From: Bacteroidota bacterium | GTDB taxonomy: Bacteria > Bacteroidota > Ignavibacteria > SZUA-365 | Reading direction: 5' to 3' | Assembly: GCA_014860565.1 (NCBI GenBank) | Contig: JACZJN010000031.1 | Coordinates: forward strand, 22,878-86,877 | DNA: 64,000 nt | Part shown: positions 45,038 through 54,177 of the stretch, one piece after another | Layout of the letters: every line of letters begins with the position of its first letter | How positions within the stretch are numbered: position 1 is the stretch's first letter | Position numbers and translations under genes: made by a program | The notes under the pieces: model-generated | Databases searched by the model: none | Told to the model about the DNA's origin: nothing | What the model saw: only the letters and a program-made list of their open reading frames with translations

Positions 45038-45616
45038 ATGGAAGCTTTGGCCGTCAATGAGATTCTTTCGCTGGAATCCTATGAGCAGCAGCGCACCACG
45101 ATTCGTTGCCGTATGAACGCTCTGCGACAGCTTCGCCGTCTGGAACTGAGCGACGCCTGTGTCGTGATCTTCGAAAACAGGGAAACCGTGCAGTTTCAGG
45201 TACAGGAGATGCTCCGTGTCGACCAGTCCGACGACGCCGACCGCATCGCCCTCGAACTCAGCTGTTTCAACCTGCTGATTCCTGCAAAAAACGAACTCAG
45301 CGCCACGCTCATTCTTCGCATTCCGGAATACCGTGACGTCGACCACACCATCAAACGCATGCAGGGCCTCACGCGGGGGTGCATTGCGCTGATGGTCGGC
45401 GACGAACGGATACCGGCACGCTTCGACGTCGAAGACGAGTCCCTGCTCTGTACCGGTGATGTCTTCTATATCCACTTCGCATTTACTGACACGCAGATCG
45501 CCGCTTTCTCCAATCCATCCGTTGCCGTCACGCTGCAGTCCTGCCATGATCACTGCTCAGCCAGGGTACCGATCGAAGGCGAGACGCGCGGCAGTCTGCT
45601 CAAGGACCTCCTCTGA
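45038..45616 (+). CDS. DUF3501-family protein
   Basis: 192 residues, 8 bp after bcp. NEILSLESYEQQRTTIRCRMNALRQLRRLELSDACVVIFENRETVQFQVQEMLRVDQ matches the DUF3501 pattern, followed by a C-terminal half ending IAAFSNPSVAVTLQSCHDHCSARVPI. DUF3501 genes often accompany redox and peroxide-defence genes; here it follows two peroxiredoxins. No enzymatic residues can be assigned. Confidence 0.8.
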   Translation: MEALAVNEILSLESYEQQRTTIRCRMNALRQLRRLELSDACVVIFENRETVQFQVQEMLRVDQSDDADRIALELSCFNLLIPAKNELSATLILRIPEYRDVDHTIKRMQGLTRGCIALMVGDERIPARFDVEDESLLCTGDVFYIHFAFTDTQIAAFSNPSVAVTLQSCHDHCSARVPIEGETRGSLLKDLL

Positions 45617-45633
45617 CACAAGGAATACCCGCG

Positions 45634-46044
45634 ATGATGTACGTCACGCGACGCGAGCATTTTTCTTCCGCACACCGCCTGTTTAATACCGCCTGGAGCG
45701 ACGAACGCAACCAGGAGGTGTTCGGCAAATGCAATAATGCTGCCGGACACGGTCACAACTATTACCTCGAAGTCACCGTGGCTGGAAAGGTGAATCCGGA
45801 AACCGGGTATGTCGTCGACCTCAAACAGCTCAAGGATGTGATCATCAGCCGCGTCATTGCCAAGGTCGACCACAGGAATCTGAACGTGGATGTGGATTTC
45901 CTCCGCGGCGTTATTCCGACGGCGGAGAATATCGCCATCGGCATCTGGGGAGAACTCGTCGATCATATCCCACAGGGCCGCCTGCACCAGGTGCGCCTCT
46001 ATGAAACCGAGAAGAATTTCGTTGACTATCGAGGTGAAGCATGA
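45634..46044 (+). CDS. 6-pyruvoyl-tetrahydropterin synthase (PTPS type)
   Basis: 136 residues, AAGGAAT upstream of ATG. Zinc ligands His14 (SSAHRLF), His39 and His41 (NAAGHGHNY) and catalytic Cys33 (FGKCNN) are present. The motif CNNxxGHGHNYxxEVTV...DLKQLKD...[10 protein letters not shown]...[14 protein letters not shown]...VRLYET is that of animal-type PTPS rather than QueD, which has Cxx.HGH. It would turn 7,8-dihydroneopterin triphosphate into 6-pyruvoyl-tetrahydropterin. ATGA overlap with folE and two SDR genes next suggest a pterin-synthesis operon. QueD function is possible. Confidence 0.88.
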   Translation: MMYVTRREHFSSAHRLFNTAWSDERNQEVFGKCNNAAGHGHNYYLEVTVAGKVNPETGYVVDLKQLKDVIISRVIAKVDHRNLNVDVDFLRGVIPTAENIAIGIWGELVDHIPQGRLHQVRLYETEKNFVDYRGEA

Positions 46045-46664
46045 GATCCGAATCCATGAAACCACGTCGTCCCGCATCGCAGGATCCCACCCAGCTCGAT
46101 GACCGCGAGCCGTCTTTCGAGCATCACATTCACGGCATTCTTTCCGAGATAGGAGAGGACCCGGAACGTGAAGGCCTGCTGAAAACTCCGTACCGCGTGG
46201 CGAAGGCGTACCGCTTTCTCACCCAGGGCTATACGCAGGATGTGGAGCAGGTGCTCAACGGGGCGATTTTCGAAGAAGACTACAACGAGATGGTGATCGT
46301 CAAGGACATCGACTTCTACTCGCTTTGCGAGCACCATATGCTGCCGTTTTTCGGAAGATGCCACATTGCGTATATCCCCAATGGGAGAATCATCGGCTTG
46401 AGCAAGCTGCCGCGCATCGTCGAGGTGTTTTCACGCCGTCTGCAGGTGCAGGAGCGCATGACGCAGCAGATCGCCGAAGCGCTGCAGCATGCACTGCGTC
46501 CGTTGGGCGTGGCGGTGGTCTGCGAAGGTCGGCACATGTGCATGATGATGCGCGGTGTGCAGAAACAGAATTCCGTCGCCACCACCAGCGAGATGCTGGG
46601 CGCCTTCGAAGCGAATTCGAAAACCCGTGAAGAATTTCTCCGTCTCATCAACACAGGATTCTGA
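46041..46664 (+). CDS. folE: GTP cyclohydrolase I
   Basis: 207 residues. Opens a GTP ring to 7,8-dihydroneopterin triphosphate. Zinc and catalytic motifs are present: [22 protein letters not shown] (Cys/His), [30 protein letters not shown] and [17 protein letters not shown] (second zinc Cys). Length normal; overlaps PTPS by 4 bp and is followed 2 bp later by an SDR gene. Confidence 0.96.
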   Translation: MRSESMKPRRPASQDPTQLDDREPSFEHHIHGILSEIGEDPEREGLLKTPYRVAKAYRFLTQGYTQDVEQVLNGAIFEEDYNEMVIVKDIDFYSLCEHHMLPFFGRCHIAYIPNGRIIGLSKLPRIVEVFSRRLQVQERMTQQIAEALQHALRPLGVAVVCEGRHMCMMMRGVQKQNSVATTSEMLGAFEANSKTREEFLRLINTGF

Positions 46665-46665
46665 A

Positions 46666-47391
46666 ATGGCTGACGAGAGTACGATGGAATTTGACGGAAA
46701 AACCGTATGGATCACCGGCGGCGGTACCGGCATCGGCAAGGCCATCGCCGCGGCGTTTGTCCACGAAGGCGCACGGGTCGTGCTCAGCGGACGCGGTGCC
46801 AAGCGCATCGATGAGGCCGCGGCGGAACTTGGCAACGGGGTGCGCGCCATCCCCTGCGACGTAAGCGACGCCAATGAAGTGGCCGCGGTTACAGGCCGCA
46901 TCTCCGAACTGTGCGGTCCTATCGACATTCTGGTCAACAACGCGGGCGTGACGGTGTTCAAACCGTTCCTCTCGACAAGCATCGAGGAGTTTGACGAACT
47001 GACCGCGGTGAATCTGCGCGGTCCGTTTCTCACGACAAAGGCAGTGCTGCCTTCGATGATCGAACGGGGCGGCGGAACGGTCGTCATGATCAATTCCATG
47101 GCAGCGCGCCAGGTATTTCCCAACAGCAGTGTCTACGCCGCCACGAAGGGCGGTCTGAAATGGTTGGCAGACTGCCTCCGCCTCGAGGTGAGAGCATCGG
47201 GCATTCGCATTATCAATGTGCATCCCGGCGCGACGAATACACCGATCTGGCCCGATCCTGTTCGCAGCAAGCATGCAGAGCGCATGATGCATCCCGAGGA
47301 TGTCGCCGAGGCTATTCTCTCCGCATGTAAGGCTCCGAAATCCGTCATGATCGAAGAGATCGTGCTCCAGCCGATCGGAGGTGCCCTGTGA
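46666..47391 (+). CDS. Short-chain dehydrogenase/reductase (first of two)
   Basis: 241 residues from MADESTMEFDGKTVWITGGGTGIGKA, starting 2 bp after folE. Classical SDR motifs: TGxxxGxG (GGGTGIGKA), DILVNNAG, and the catalytic SSVYAATK (Tyr-Lys) with preceding Ser (MINSMAA). The C-terminus PGATNTPIWPDP is like SDRs of the FabG/sepiapterin reductase class. Its position after PTPS and folE suggests a pterin reductase, but a fatty-acid or alcohol substrate cannot be excluded. Confidence 0.86.
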   Translation: MADESTMEFDGKTVWITGGGTGIGKAIAAAFVHEGARVVLSGRGAKRIDEAAAELGNGVRAIPCDVSDANEVAAVTGRISELCGPIDILVNNAGVTVFKPFLSTSIEEFDELTAVNLRGPFLTTKAVLPSMIERGGGTVVMINSMAARQVFPNSSVYAATKGGLKWLADCLRLEVRASGIRIINVHPGATNTPIWPDPVRSKHAERMMHPEDVAEAILSACKAPKSVMIEEIVLQPIGGAL

Positions 47392-48104
47392 GTGTGTTCG
47401 AAGGGAAAGTCGCGTTCATCACCGGCGCGAGCAGCGGCATAGGCCGCGCACTCGCTCTTTTGCTGCTTCGCGAAGGCGTGAACGTGGTCGCCTCCGGACG
47501 CAATGAGGAGCGGCTGGTCGAACTCCGCGACGCGGCTGCAGGTTTGCCGGGCGCCCTTATTCTCGCAATCGCCGATGTGTCTGATGAAGTTCAGATGAAA
47601 CGCGTCCTCGAAAAAGCCGCAATGACCGTGGGAATGCCTGACATCGTCGTTGCCAACGCCGGCTTTGGCACACTCAAGCCAATGGTTGAGATGACGACTG
47701 AGGAATTTGACGCCGTCATGGCCACGAATGTACGCGGTGCATGGCTGACGCTTCGACACACTGTGCCCGCGATGATCGAAAAGGGTGGGGGAGATGTCAT
47801 CATTGTCTCCTCCCTGGCCGGGAAAAATGGGTTTGCGGGCGGTTCCGCGTACGCGGCGAGCAAGTTCGCGGTGCGTGGTCTCGCCCAATCGCTGATGCTT
47901 GAGGTACGGGATAAAAATGTGCGCGTGGCATCCATTTTCCCCGGTTCCACCGATACGCGATTCTTCGACGACAGTCCTCTGACCCCGGACCGCGAAAAGA
48001 TTCTTTCCTCAGACGATGTCGCCCAGGCGATCGTCGACATCCTCCGCGCATCCCGCCGCGCCCTGCTCAGCGAGATCGATATTCGTCCTTCGAATCCGAA
48101 GTGA
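47388..48104 (+). CDS. Short-chain dehydrogenase/reductase (second of two)
   Basis: 238 residues with a GTG start overlapping the previous stop (GTGA). TGASSGIGRA (dinucleotide-binding), VVANAG, SSLAGKNGFAGGSAYAASK (catalytic Ser/Tyr/Lys) and PGSTDTRFFDD. Paralogous to the preceding gene, and both are translationally coupled to folE and PTPS. Candidate for one of two reduction steps of 6-pyruvoyl-tetrahydropterin. Confidence 0.86.
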   Translation: MSVFEGKVAFITGASSGIGRALALLLLREGVNVVASGRNEERLVELRDAAAGLPGALILAIADVSDEVQMKRVLEKAAMTVGMPDIVVANAGFGTLKPMVEMTTEEFDAVMATNVRGAWLTLRHTVPAMIEKGGGDVIIVSSLAGKNGFAGGSAYAASKFAVRGLAQSLMLEVRDKNVRVASIFPGSTDTRFFDDSPLTPDREKILSSDDVAQAIVDILRASRRALLSEIDIRPSNPK

Positions 48105-48222
48105 TTTGTTTGTTTTCCCATTTTACTTTACCATTCTCCCAACCCGCTTTTTCGCCTCGTTCGAAAATGGGTCGCAATGCGCACCCGCGCAATGATTGTT
48201 CACACCGCAGAGGAGGATATGC

Positions 48223-49731
48223 ATGCTGAAATGTACCGGTCATTACGGAACCCCGGATCGAGTTGCCGCGGATGTGTACATCATACCGTTTCCCGGTGAC
48301 AAGGCGCTTTTTCAGAAGACGCTGAATCAGATTTGTCCCGGGCTGAAAGCCCTGATCACCGGGCTGCGGGAGAACGGTGATTTTTCAGGGAAGGCAGATG
48401 AAACGGTGGCGCTGGCCACGGCGGACGGGCGCTTCATTCTGACCGGACTCGGGGAAGCCGACGGCATGGGGGTTGAACGCGTACGCCGCGCCTTCGCGCA
48501 GGCGGTCAAGCTGTCGAACGGCTATGTCACGCAGGCCATCGCACTCTATTGTCCTCTCGAAGAAATCGTCAAGAAAATTCTGCCCGTCTCCTTCGAGGAT
48601 ACCGTCGTCGCGATGCTCGAGGGCGCCTCGCTTGCGCTTTACAAGTACAACGCCTTCGTCAAGGTGAAACCGGATGACAAAAAGGGCAAGGCGAAGGAGT
48701 TCAAGATTCTCACTACGGACGAGGGCTATCAAAGCCGGCTGAAAACGGCGATTCACGAGGCGACCATCATCGTCGAAGCCGTCGAACTCGCCCGCGATCT
48801 TTCGAACGCTCCTGCCAATGTCATGGATATCGATGCGCTTACGAAAGAAGCCGTCGCCATCGGCAAGAAGTTTCTCATCAAGACCGTTGTGCTCAATAAA
48901 AAGGAAATCCAGGCCAACAAAATGGGTGGTCTGCTTGCGGTGAACCAGGGCAGCAGCCGTGAACCACGGTTCATCGTCATGGAATACAACGAGAAGAAAC
49001 GCCGCCTCCCGCCGTTTGTGCTGGTAGGAAAGGGTGTCACTTTTGATTCAGGTGGTCTCTGCATCAAACCCGCCGCCAGCATGGACGAAATGAAAATGGA
49101 CATGAGCGGCGCCGCCGCGGTGCTGGGCACGATGTATGCGGTCGCAAAACTCAAACTCCCGATTCGCGTCGTCGCACTCATCCCCGTCACCGACAATATG
49201 ACGGGCGGCGCGGCATACTGTCCGGGAGACATCATAACGATCTCCGACGGGACCACGGTCGAAGTGAAGAATACCGACGCCGAGGGAAGGCTCATCCTCG
49301 CCGATGCCCTGGTGTATGCGCAGCGCTTCAAACCGGCCGCCATCATCGACGTCGCAACGCTCACCGGTGCAGTGGTCGTCGCCCTCGCTTCGCACGCGAC
49401 AGGGATGATGGGGAATGACGACGATCTCATGGCCGATATCAAGGAAGCCGGCAACAAGACGTTCGAAAGGGTGTGGGAACTCCCGATGTTCGAGGAATAC
49501 AAGAAAATGCTGAAAAGCGACGTGGCGGATATGTCCAATCTTGGTGGGAAGTGGGGTGGCGCCATCACCGCGGCTGCATTCCTGCAGCATTTCGTGGGCG
49601 ACTACCCCTGGGTGCACCTGGATATCGCAGGCACCGCAATGCTCGAATCCGCCAGCGATTATCAGCCGAAAGGCGGGACCGGCGTCGGCGTGCGCCTGTT
49701 GACCGCCTTCCTGCGCCAACAGGAAGCCTGA
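48223..49731 (+). CDS. pepA: Leucyl aminopeptidase (M17)
   Basis: 502 residues from MLKCTGHYGTPDRVAADVYIIPF, preceded by AGAGGAGGAT. N-terminal macro-like domain (to ~165) and C-terminal metallopeptidase domain. The latter holds LVGKGVTFDSGGLCIKPAASMDEMKMDMSGAAAVLG (metal ligands and catalytic Lys) and the M17 signature NTDAEGRLILADAL with catalytic Arg. A di-Zn/Mn cytosolic enzyme forming hexamers. A REP-type hairpin with T-run lies just downstream and may terminate it. Confidence 0.95.
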   Translation: MLKCTGHYGTPDRVAADVYIIPFPGDKALFQKTLNQICPGLKALITGLRENGDFSGKADETVALATADGRFILTGLGEADGMGVERVRRAFAQAVKLSNGYVTQAIALYCPLEEIVKKILPVSFEDTVVAMLEGASLALYKYNAFVKVKPDDKKGKAKEFKILTTDEGYQSRLKTAIHEATIIVEAVELARDLSNAPANVMDIDALTKEAVAIGKKFLIKTVVLNKKEIQANKMGGLLAVNQGSSREPRFIVMEYNEKKRRLPPFVLVGKGVTFDSGGLCIKPAASMDEMKMDMSGAAAVLGTMYAVAKLKLPIRVVALIPVTDNMTGGAAYCPGDIITISDGTTVEVKNTDAEGRLILADALVYAQRFKPAAIIDVATLTGAVVVALASHATGMMGNDDDLMADIKEAGNKTFERVWELPMFEEYKKMLKSDVADMSNLGGKWGGAITAAAFLQHFVGDYPWVHLDIAGTAMLESASDYQPKGGTGVGVRLLTAFLRQQEA

Positions 49732-49765
49732 CGGATTGTCCTGACCATACCCCAAAATCGATTGT

Positions 49766-49793
49766 AGGGCGGATTCACGAATCCGCCCTTTTT
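49766..49793 (+). terminator. REP-like palindrome used as terminator (copy 2)
   Basis: AGGGCGGATTC-AC-GAATCCGCCCT, a perfect 11-bp stem followed by TTTTG. Same sequence as 49835-49858. Confidence 0.75.
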
Positions 49794-49834
49794 GTGTGCG
49801 TAATGTGTGATCGCCTCGCCCCGTGCACCGATGT

Positions 49835-49858
49835 AGGGCGGATTCATGAATCCGCCCT
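49835..49858. repeat. REP-like palindrome (copy 3)
   Basis: AGGGCGGATTC-AT-GAATCCGCCCT, identical stem to the copy 69 bp upstream. Sits between the convergent pepA and patatin genes. Confidence 0.75.
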
Positions 49859-49881
49859 CCTTGTTCATCCGCGATGATCGA

Positions 49882-52611
49882 TTACCGCAATCGTACGCCG
49901 ATGGAGAAATACAGATTCGTCGGACCCCACCGCACCGGGGTCTCGGGATTGTTGCGCAGAAGGTAGAAGCTTCTCCCGATGGCGAAGTCTGCCGGACCGA
50001 TGGGCGTGTCGAGGCCGAGCTGCAGTCCGACACCATGCCGGAGTTCCTCGATCTTGATCAGTTCCGGATTCTCCCAAGTCCTGCCAAGATCGTAACGCAG
50101 TGAGAGATAGCTGTCGAAAAGGATGCGCACGGGAAGTGTGTAGCGGATTTCAGCGCCACCCAGAGCAATCTGTCTGCCATTGAATTCATTTTCCCTCATA
50201 CCGATGAACGAAGAAAGGCCACCGAGCCTGAACTCTTCGCTTCGCGGCATGGTCTTGTCTCCGTAGCCGAACAGAAAGCGGGGATGCAGGATGAGTGACT
50301 CCGAAATTAGCGGGACGTAGAAATCATACCCGATGGTCAGGCGCGTGAATGCGATTTCGCTGCCCAGGGCAGCCTGTGCCGATGAATACTCGGCTTCGAA
50401 TAACAAGCCGCTGCGCGGATAGGGGAAGCGATCCTGTGTATCGATCGTGGTCGAAAGACTCAGCTCCACCAGCCGATGGTCCTCATCGAACGGCTCGGCA
50501 TCCATGCGGCGGACCTGGTCGGTGCGGATGCGCTGCTGTTCATAACGGATGGTCCCGAGAAGATTCCCGAAGCGCTGTACGTACAGTCCGAACGATGCCG
50601 CGGCGCCGTAAGCGATAGTGCGGTAGACGTAGGTGATTTCCCGGTCAAAACGATCTGGTGTGAGATTGGGCACATCCTCGTAATTGTTGAAATCGCGGAA
50701 GCCGAAATAGCCCTCCACACGGGCACTGAACGGCGTGTAAAACATGCGGTTCGTACTGTAACGCAGGGCGTATTCACGGTTGCTCTGCCCGCTGAAAAAT
50801 GATGCCGCGATTTCCGTCCCGGTGCCAAGGAAATTGGCGTCGCGGAGCAGCAGGCCAAGCTGGGCGTTGCGCTCGTTGTCGACGAGCAGGCCGGTTTGCA
50901 GTTCCTGCGAAGGACGCTCCACCACCCGGACGATGAGATGGCTGTCGTTGGTCTCACGCACGATGTCGTAGGAAACATGGTGAAACAGGTTTAGCGCGAG
51001 CAGGTTTTCCATTCCCTGCTTCATCTGAGAAATGCGAAAGACTTCACCTTCACGGAGGGGAATCTCCCGCAGAATCACCACCGGGTTGGTGCGCGTGTTT
51101 CCTCTGACAGTGATGCGTCCGATAATCCCTTCATCGACCCAGGCTCGCAATTTCCCGTCATCGCTGATCCTGACGGAATCGATATGGGCGAGGGAGTAGC
51201 CGCGGTTGCGGTAGTCTTCGATGATGTATTCCCCGACGTTGCGATCCAGGTCCGAAGAAATAGGCTGCCCGTTCCATCGCGATTCGACTCCCGCCAGATC
51301 CGCGGTGGAGAGGAGTGTGCTGCCGATAACCTCGATGCGAGACAACCGGGGTGCTGATACTCCCTCGATTTCAGCGTTCCCATCATCATCAAGTGTGATG
51401 TCGATGCGTGTGAACCGCTCGTCTTTCGCCATCAGCACGGCCTTGCGATACACCTCGTCAAGGCGGTGTGCAGTATTAAACCAGGGATCGTGTTCGGCAG
51501 GCGGCAGCCCAGAACGCACTCGGTATGCATCGGCGACGCTGGCGGGACGTGTCATGCGCTCTGCTACGGCATCGAGCAAGAGACGTTGTAACTCTGTGGT
51601 GGCTTTCTGCCCGGCGGCGTACCCGAGAGAAATCAGTGTATCGACGGCGGTAAAATCAGTGCCTTGAAAACTCCTGAGCTGCGGCGTGATCACGACATCG
51701 GACAGGGCGAGCTGTGGTTCGTTTTGTGGAACCATGATCACGTTGAATATCTGATCGATGGTTTCGAGTGCGCTTGTCACCTCCCCCTTGCCGCGTAACG
51801 GACTCGTTGTGTTGACGGCAACAATGATGTCGCAGCCCGCGGCAACCGCCACATCCACGGGGATGTTGGCCACAAGTCCACCGTCGACGAGGAGCATGGA
51901 ATCACGCGCGACGGCTGCATACATCACAGGGAGCGTGGAACTCGCACGCATCGATTCCGCGAGACTGCCGCTCCCCATGACGATGCGCTTCCCGGAGTAT
52001 AGATCCGTCGCCACGGCGCGGAAAGGAATGCCGAGGGAGTCGAAATTGTCCTCGTGATACAAACCCTGCAGGGCAAGTTCGTTCAGCAGATTGGTCAGTC
52101 GCTGCCCGTTCGAGACAGACTGGGGCAACACCGGCTGCAGTCCGTCGAAGCGTAGCGTGAGGATGGAGCGATCGGATATTGTTTTCTGGTCGACGGCGAT
52201 CGCTGAGCGGTCGGCCTCGTCGCTCAAGCGCAGGACCGCATTCCAGTCCACCCGGCGCACTGTCTGCTCAAGCCGACGGGCGTTGTATCCGCTGGCGTAG
52301 AGACCGCCGACGATGCTGCCGATGCTCGTTCCGACAATGAAATCCGGACGGATGCCGGCTTCTTCCAAGGCCCGCAGCACTCCGACCTGCGCAAGTCCGC
52401 GCGCCCCGCCGCCACTGAGGACGAGCCCCAGGCGTGGATGCCACGGACTGCTCGTACTCAGCCCGGATCCCTGGGAGGGGATAACATTGGCCGGGACGGA
52501 TACGCGGAAGGGTTTTGCCTGTGTATCGGCAACAACGCGCTGGGCCCGGAGGCCGCCGTGGAAGGCCAGCAGAAAAAGTGGCAAGCAGAGCAATGTGAGA
52601 ATACGAAACAT
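49882..52611 (-). CDS. Patatin-like phospholipase fused to POTRA and Omp85 barrel (PlpD-type)
   Basis: 909 residues. Signal peptide MFRILTLLCLPLFLLAFHGGLRAQ. Patatin domain (about 60-350) with oxyanion GGGARG, nucleophile GTSIG (Ser96) and Asp243 in DGG. POTRA-like segments (about 370-530, GRITVRGNTRTNPVVILREIPLREGEVF) come next. A C-terminal Omp85-type barrel follows (EYALRYSTNRMFY; FLFGYGDKTMPRSEEFRLGGLSSFIGMREN; SYLSLRYDLGRTWENPEL). This architecture is a type V-like autotransporter lipase. It should sit in the outer membrane with the lipase outside or released. A normal-size member. Confidence 0.93.
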   Translation of the reverse strand: MFRILTLLCLPLFLLAFHGGLRAQRVVADTQAKPFRVSVPANVIPSQGSGLSTSSPWHPRLGLVLSGGGARGLAQVGVLRALEEAGIRPDFIVGTSIGSIVGGLYASGYNARRLEQTVRRVDWNAVLRLSDEADRSAIAVDQKTISDRSILTLRFDGLQPVLPQSVSNGQRLTNLLNELALQGLYHEDNFDSLGIPFRAVATDLYSGKRIVMGSGSLAESMRASSTLPVMYAAVARDSMLLVDGGLVANIPVDVAVAAGCDIIVAVNTTSPLRGKGEVTSALETIDQIFNVIMVPQNEPQLALSDVVITPQLRSFQGTDFTAVDTLISLGYAAGQKATTELQRLLLDAVAERMTRPASVADAYRVRSGLPPAEHDPWFNTAHRLDEVYRKAVLMAKDERFTRIDITLDDDGNAEIEGVSAPRLSRIEVIGSTLLSTADLAGVESRWNGQPISSDLDRNVGEYIIEDYRNRGYSLAHIDSVRISDDGKLRAWVDEGIIGRITVRGNTRTNPVVILREIPLREGEVFRISQMKQGMENLLALNLFHHVSYDIVRETNDSHLIVRVVERPSQELQTGLLVDNERNAQLGLLLRDANFLGTGTEIAASFFSGQSNREYALRYSTNRMFYTPFSARVEGYFGFRDFNNYEDVPNLTPDRFDREITYVYRTIAYGAAASFGLYVQRFGNLLGTIRYEQQRIRTDQVRRMDAEPFDEDHRLVELSLSTTIDTQDRFPYPRSGLLFEAEYSSAQAALGSEIAFTRLTIGYDFYVPLISESLILHPRFLFGYGDKTMPRSEEFRLGGLSSFIGMRENEFNGRQIALGGAEIRYTLPVRILFDSYLSLRYDLGRTWENPELIKIEELRHGVGLQLGLDTPIGPADFAIGRSFYLLRNNPETPVRWGPTNLYFSIGVRLR

Positions 52612-52636
52612 CCAGAAAAATTACGCCCATAAAAAA

Positions 52637-52667
52637 GTACATGCAAGCCGGAAAAACTTGCATGTAC
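52637..52667 (-). terminator. Rho-independent terminator of the DUF5723-like gene
   Basis: GTACATGCAAG and CTTGCATGTAC form a perfect 11-bp stem. On the minus strand TTTTTTATG follows. Positioned between the DUF5723-like gene (stop 52766) and the patatin gene start (52611). Confidence 0.85.
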
Positions 52668-52765
52668 GTGCCGTATCCGCAAAGCGGGGTCCGGCGGGAA
52701 GTATGAGGAAAGGAAGTAGGTTGGTTTTTCCGCGTTGCCGCGGAAACTCTGCCAGCCCCGGAGGG

Positions 52766-54160
52766 CTAGATGTCCCAGTGGGAACTGATTCCCACTGCCA
52801 CCGCACTGAAAGACGTTGTCAGATGCGGTGTGATGTCCATCGTGCCTATGTCGAGCTTGAAGTTGTCGGCGATGAATCCGACGCCGGCGCCAAGCGTAAC
52901 GGGTCGGATGCCGCCGAAGTTCGCGCCCAGACGAAAGGCCACGTTGTACATAAGTTCGATTTCCGTCCCGAGACCCAGACGCGGATTTGTGCTGTTGCCG
53001 GCCACGTCATTGAATCCCTGGCGGTAGGTGAATGTGAAATACCAGTTGCGGCCCCTTCGGGGCATGTCCGGTAAGGCGAGCACGCCGGACAGGATCATCG
53101 CGGATGGTAACGGCGTGGAGAACGACGGTATGGCGTACTCCTGTCCGTTGATTCGATTCTTGATTTCCTCGACCTGATCACTGGTCGTGATGTCGTCGAC
53201 AGTGAAATCCTCGTTTGTGGAAATCTCGTAGGCGCGGCGGTCCCAGGTGACGGAACCAAGGTCGACGAGACTGAAGCCGGCGCTGAAATAACGGTTCACC
53301 TGTACGTTGGCTCCAAGATCGATGCCAATGCCGCTTCCCACGGGGTCGGGGAAAAGCGTATAGTGGAAATCATTGTTGGCAAAAATCCAGTCTTCTGATC
53401 CGGCATAGCGCGCGACCATGTCGGCGGTCCCACGGACCTCATACGTGTCCGGATCGGTGATGAAACTGCTGTTGAAGCGCTCGAGACCGAAGTAGCCGTA
53501 GCCGTGTACGAGTTTGACGCTCGCGCCGACGAGCAGTGGAATATGACGATAGAGTCGGAGCTCCTGCGCCACGGTCAGGGCATAGTCGCGCGTCCACGAC
53601 GAGGAGACCTCAGTCTTTGAAAAATCGAACTGCTTGCCCGGTTCATTGCCGAAAAACATGAATTCGGCAAAAGAGCGTGGGAGGGCGATATTGCTTCCGG
53701 TCCGCTCTGTGACGCTGAATGCCACGGTGAGGAATTTGGTCGATACCATCAGGCCACCAAGCGCGTAGCGGATGTCGTGTGTGAAATGTCCGACATCACC
53801 CTGGAAGGTATTGAGGATGGCGTGCTTGTCGAGCGTCGTCAGATAGGTCGCCTCACGCTTCCCCTTGTCGTTGGGAGTACCGGTGAAGTATTTTTCGTAA
53901 CTGGCGTAATCCATGAAGTCCGCTCCGGCCTGTGCGCAGAAGGGAAGGACCCCCAGGGAAACGGTCACGCCGTCATTCGGGACCAACTGTGCGGGGTTGA
54001 CATTCAGTGCGTCGAGTCCTCGCACAAGTCCGGCGCTGCTGTTGCCCATCCCTGTCAGACGCGCGCTGGTGCCGATCGTCTGCGCGGAGGCCGCCGCGGT
54101 GAGGGCGATCGAGAGCAGCAAGGTTAATGTTGCATATCGAAATGGTCGCATAGGTGTCAT
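52766..54160 (-). CDS. PorV/DUF5723-like outer-membrane beta-barrel protein
   Basis: 464 residues from MTPMRPFRYATLTLLLSIALTAAASAQTIG; GAGG lies 8 bp upstream. An alternative start at 54181 overlaps the preceding gene by 4 bp. The product has a Sec signal, then TSARLTGMGNSSAGLVRGLDALNVNPAQL, a typical opening of FadL/PorV-like and DUF5723 barrels. Many beta strands follow (YFSAGFSLVDLGSVTW; GRNWYFTFTYRQGFNDVAG; LMYNVAFRLGANFGGIRPVTLGAGVGF). PorV works as a T9SS outer-membrane shuttle; a plain porin is equally possible. Follows a large lipoprotein gene. Confidence 0.8.
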   Translation of the reverse strand: MTPMRPFRYATLTLLLSIALTAAASAQTIGTSARLTGMGNSSAGLVRGLDALNVNPAQLVPNDGVTVSLGVLPFCAQAGADFMDYASYEKYFTGTPNDKGKREATYLTTLDKHAILNTFQGDVGHFTHDIRYALGGLMVSTKFLTVAFSVTERTGSNIALPRSFAEFMFFGNEPGKQFDFSKTEVSSSWTRDYALTVAQELRLYRHIPLLVGASVKLVHGYGYFGLERFNSSFITDPDTYEVRGTADMVARYAGSEDWIFANNDFHYTLFPDPVGSGIGIDLGANVQVNRYFSAGFSLVDLGSVTWDRRAYEISTNEDFTVDDITTSDQVEEIKNRINGQEYAIPSFSTPLPSAMILSGVLALPDMPRRGRNWYFTFTYRQGFNDVAGNSTNPRLGLGTEIELMYNVAFRLGANFGGIRPVTLGAGVGFIADNFKLDIGTMDITPHLTTSFSAVAVGISSHWDI

Positions 54161-54177
54161 CTTTCTATCCTCGGGCA

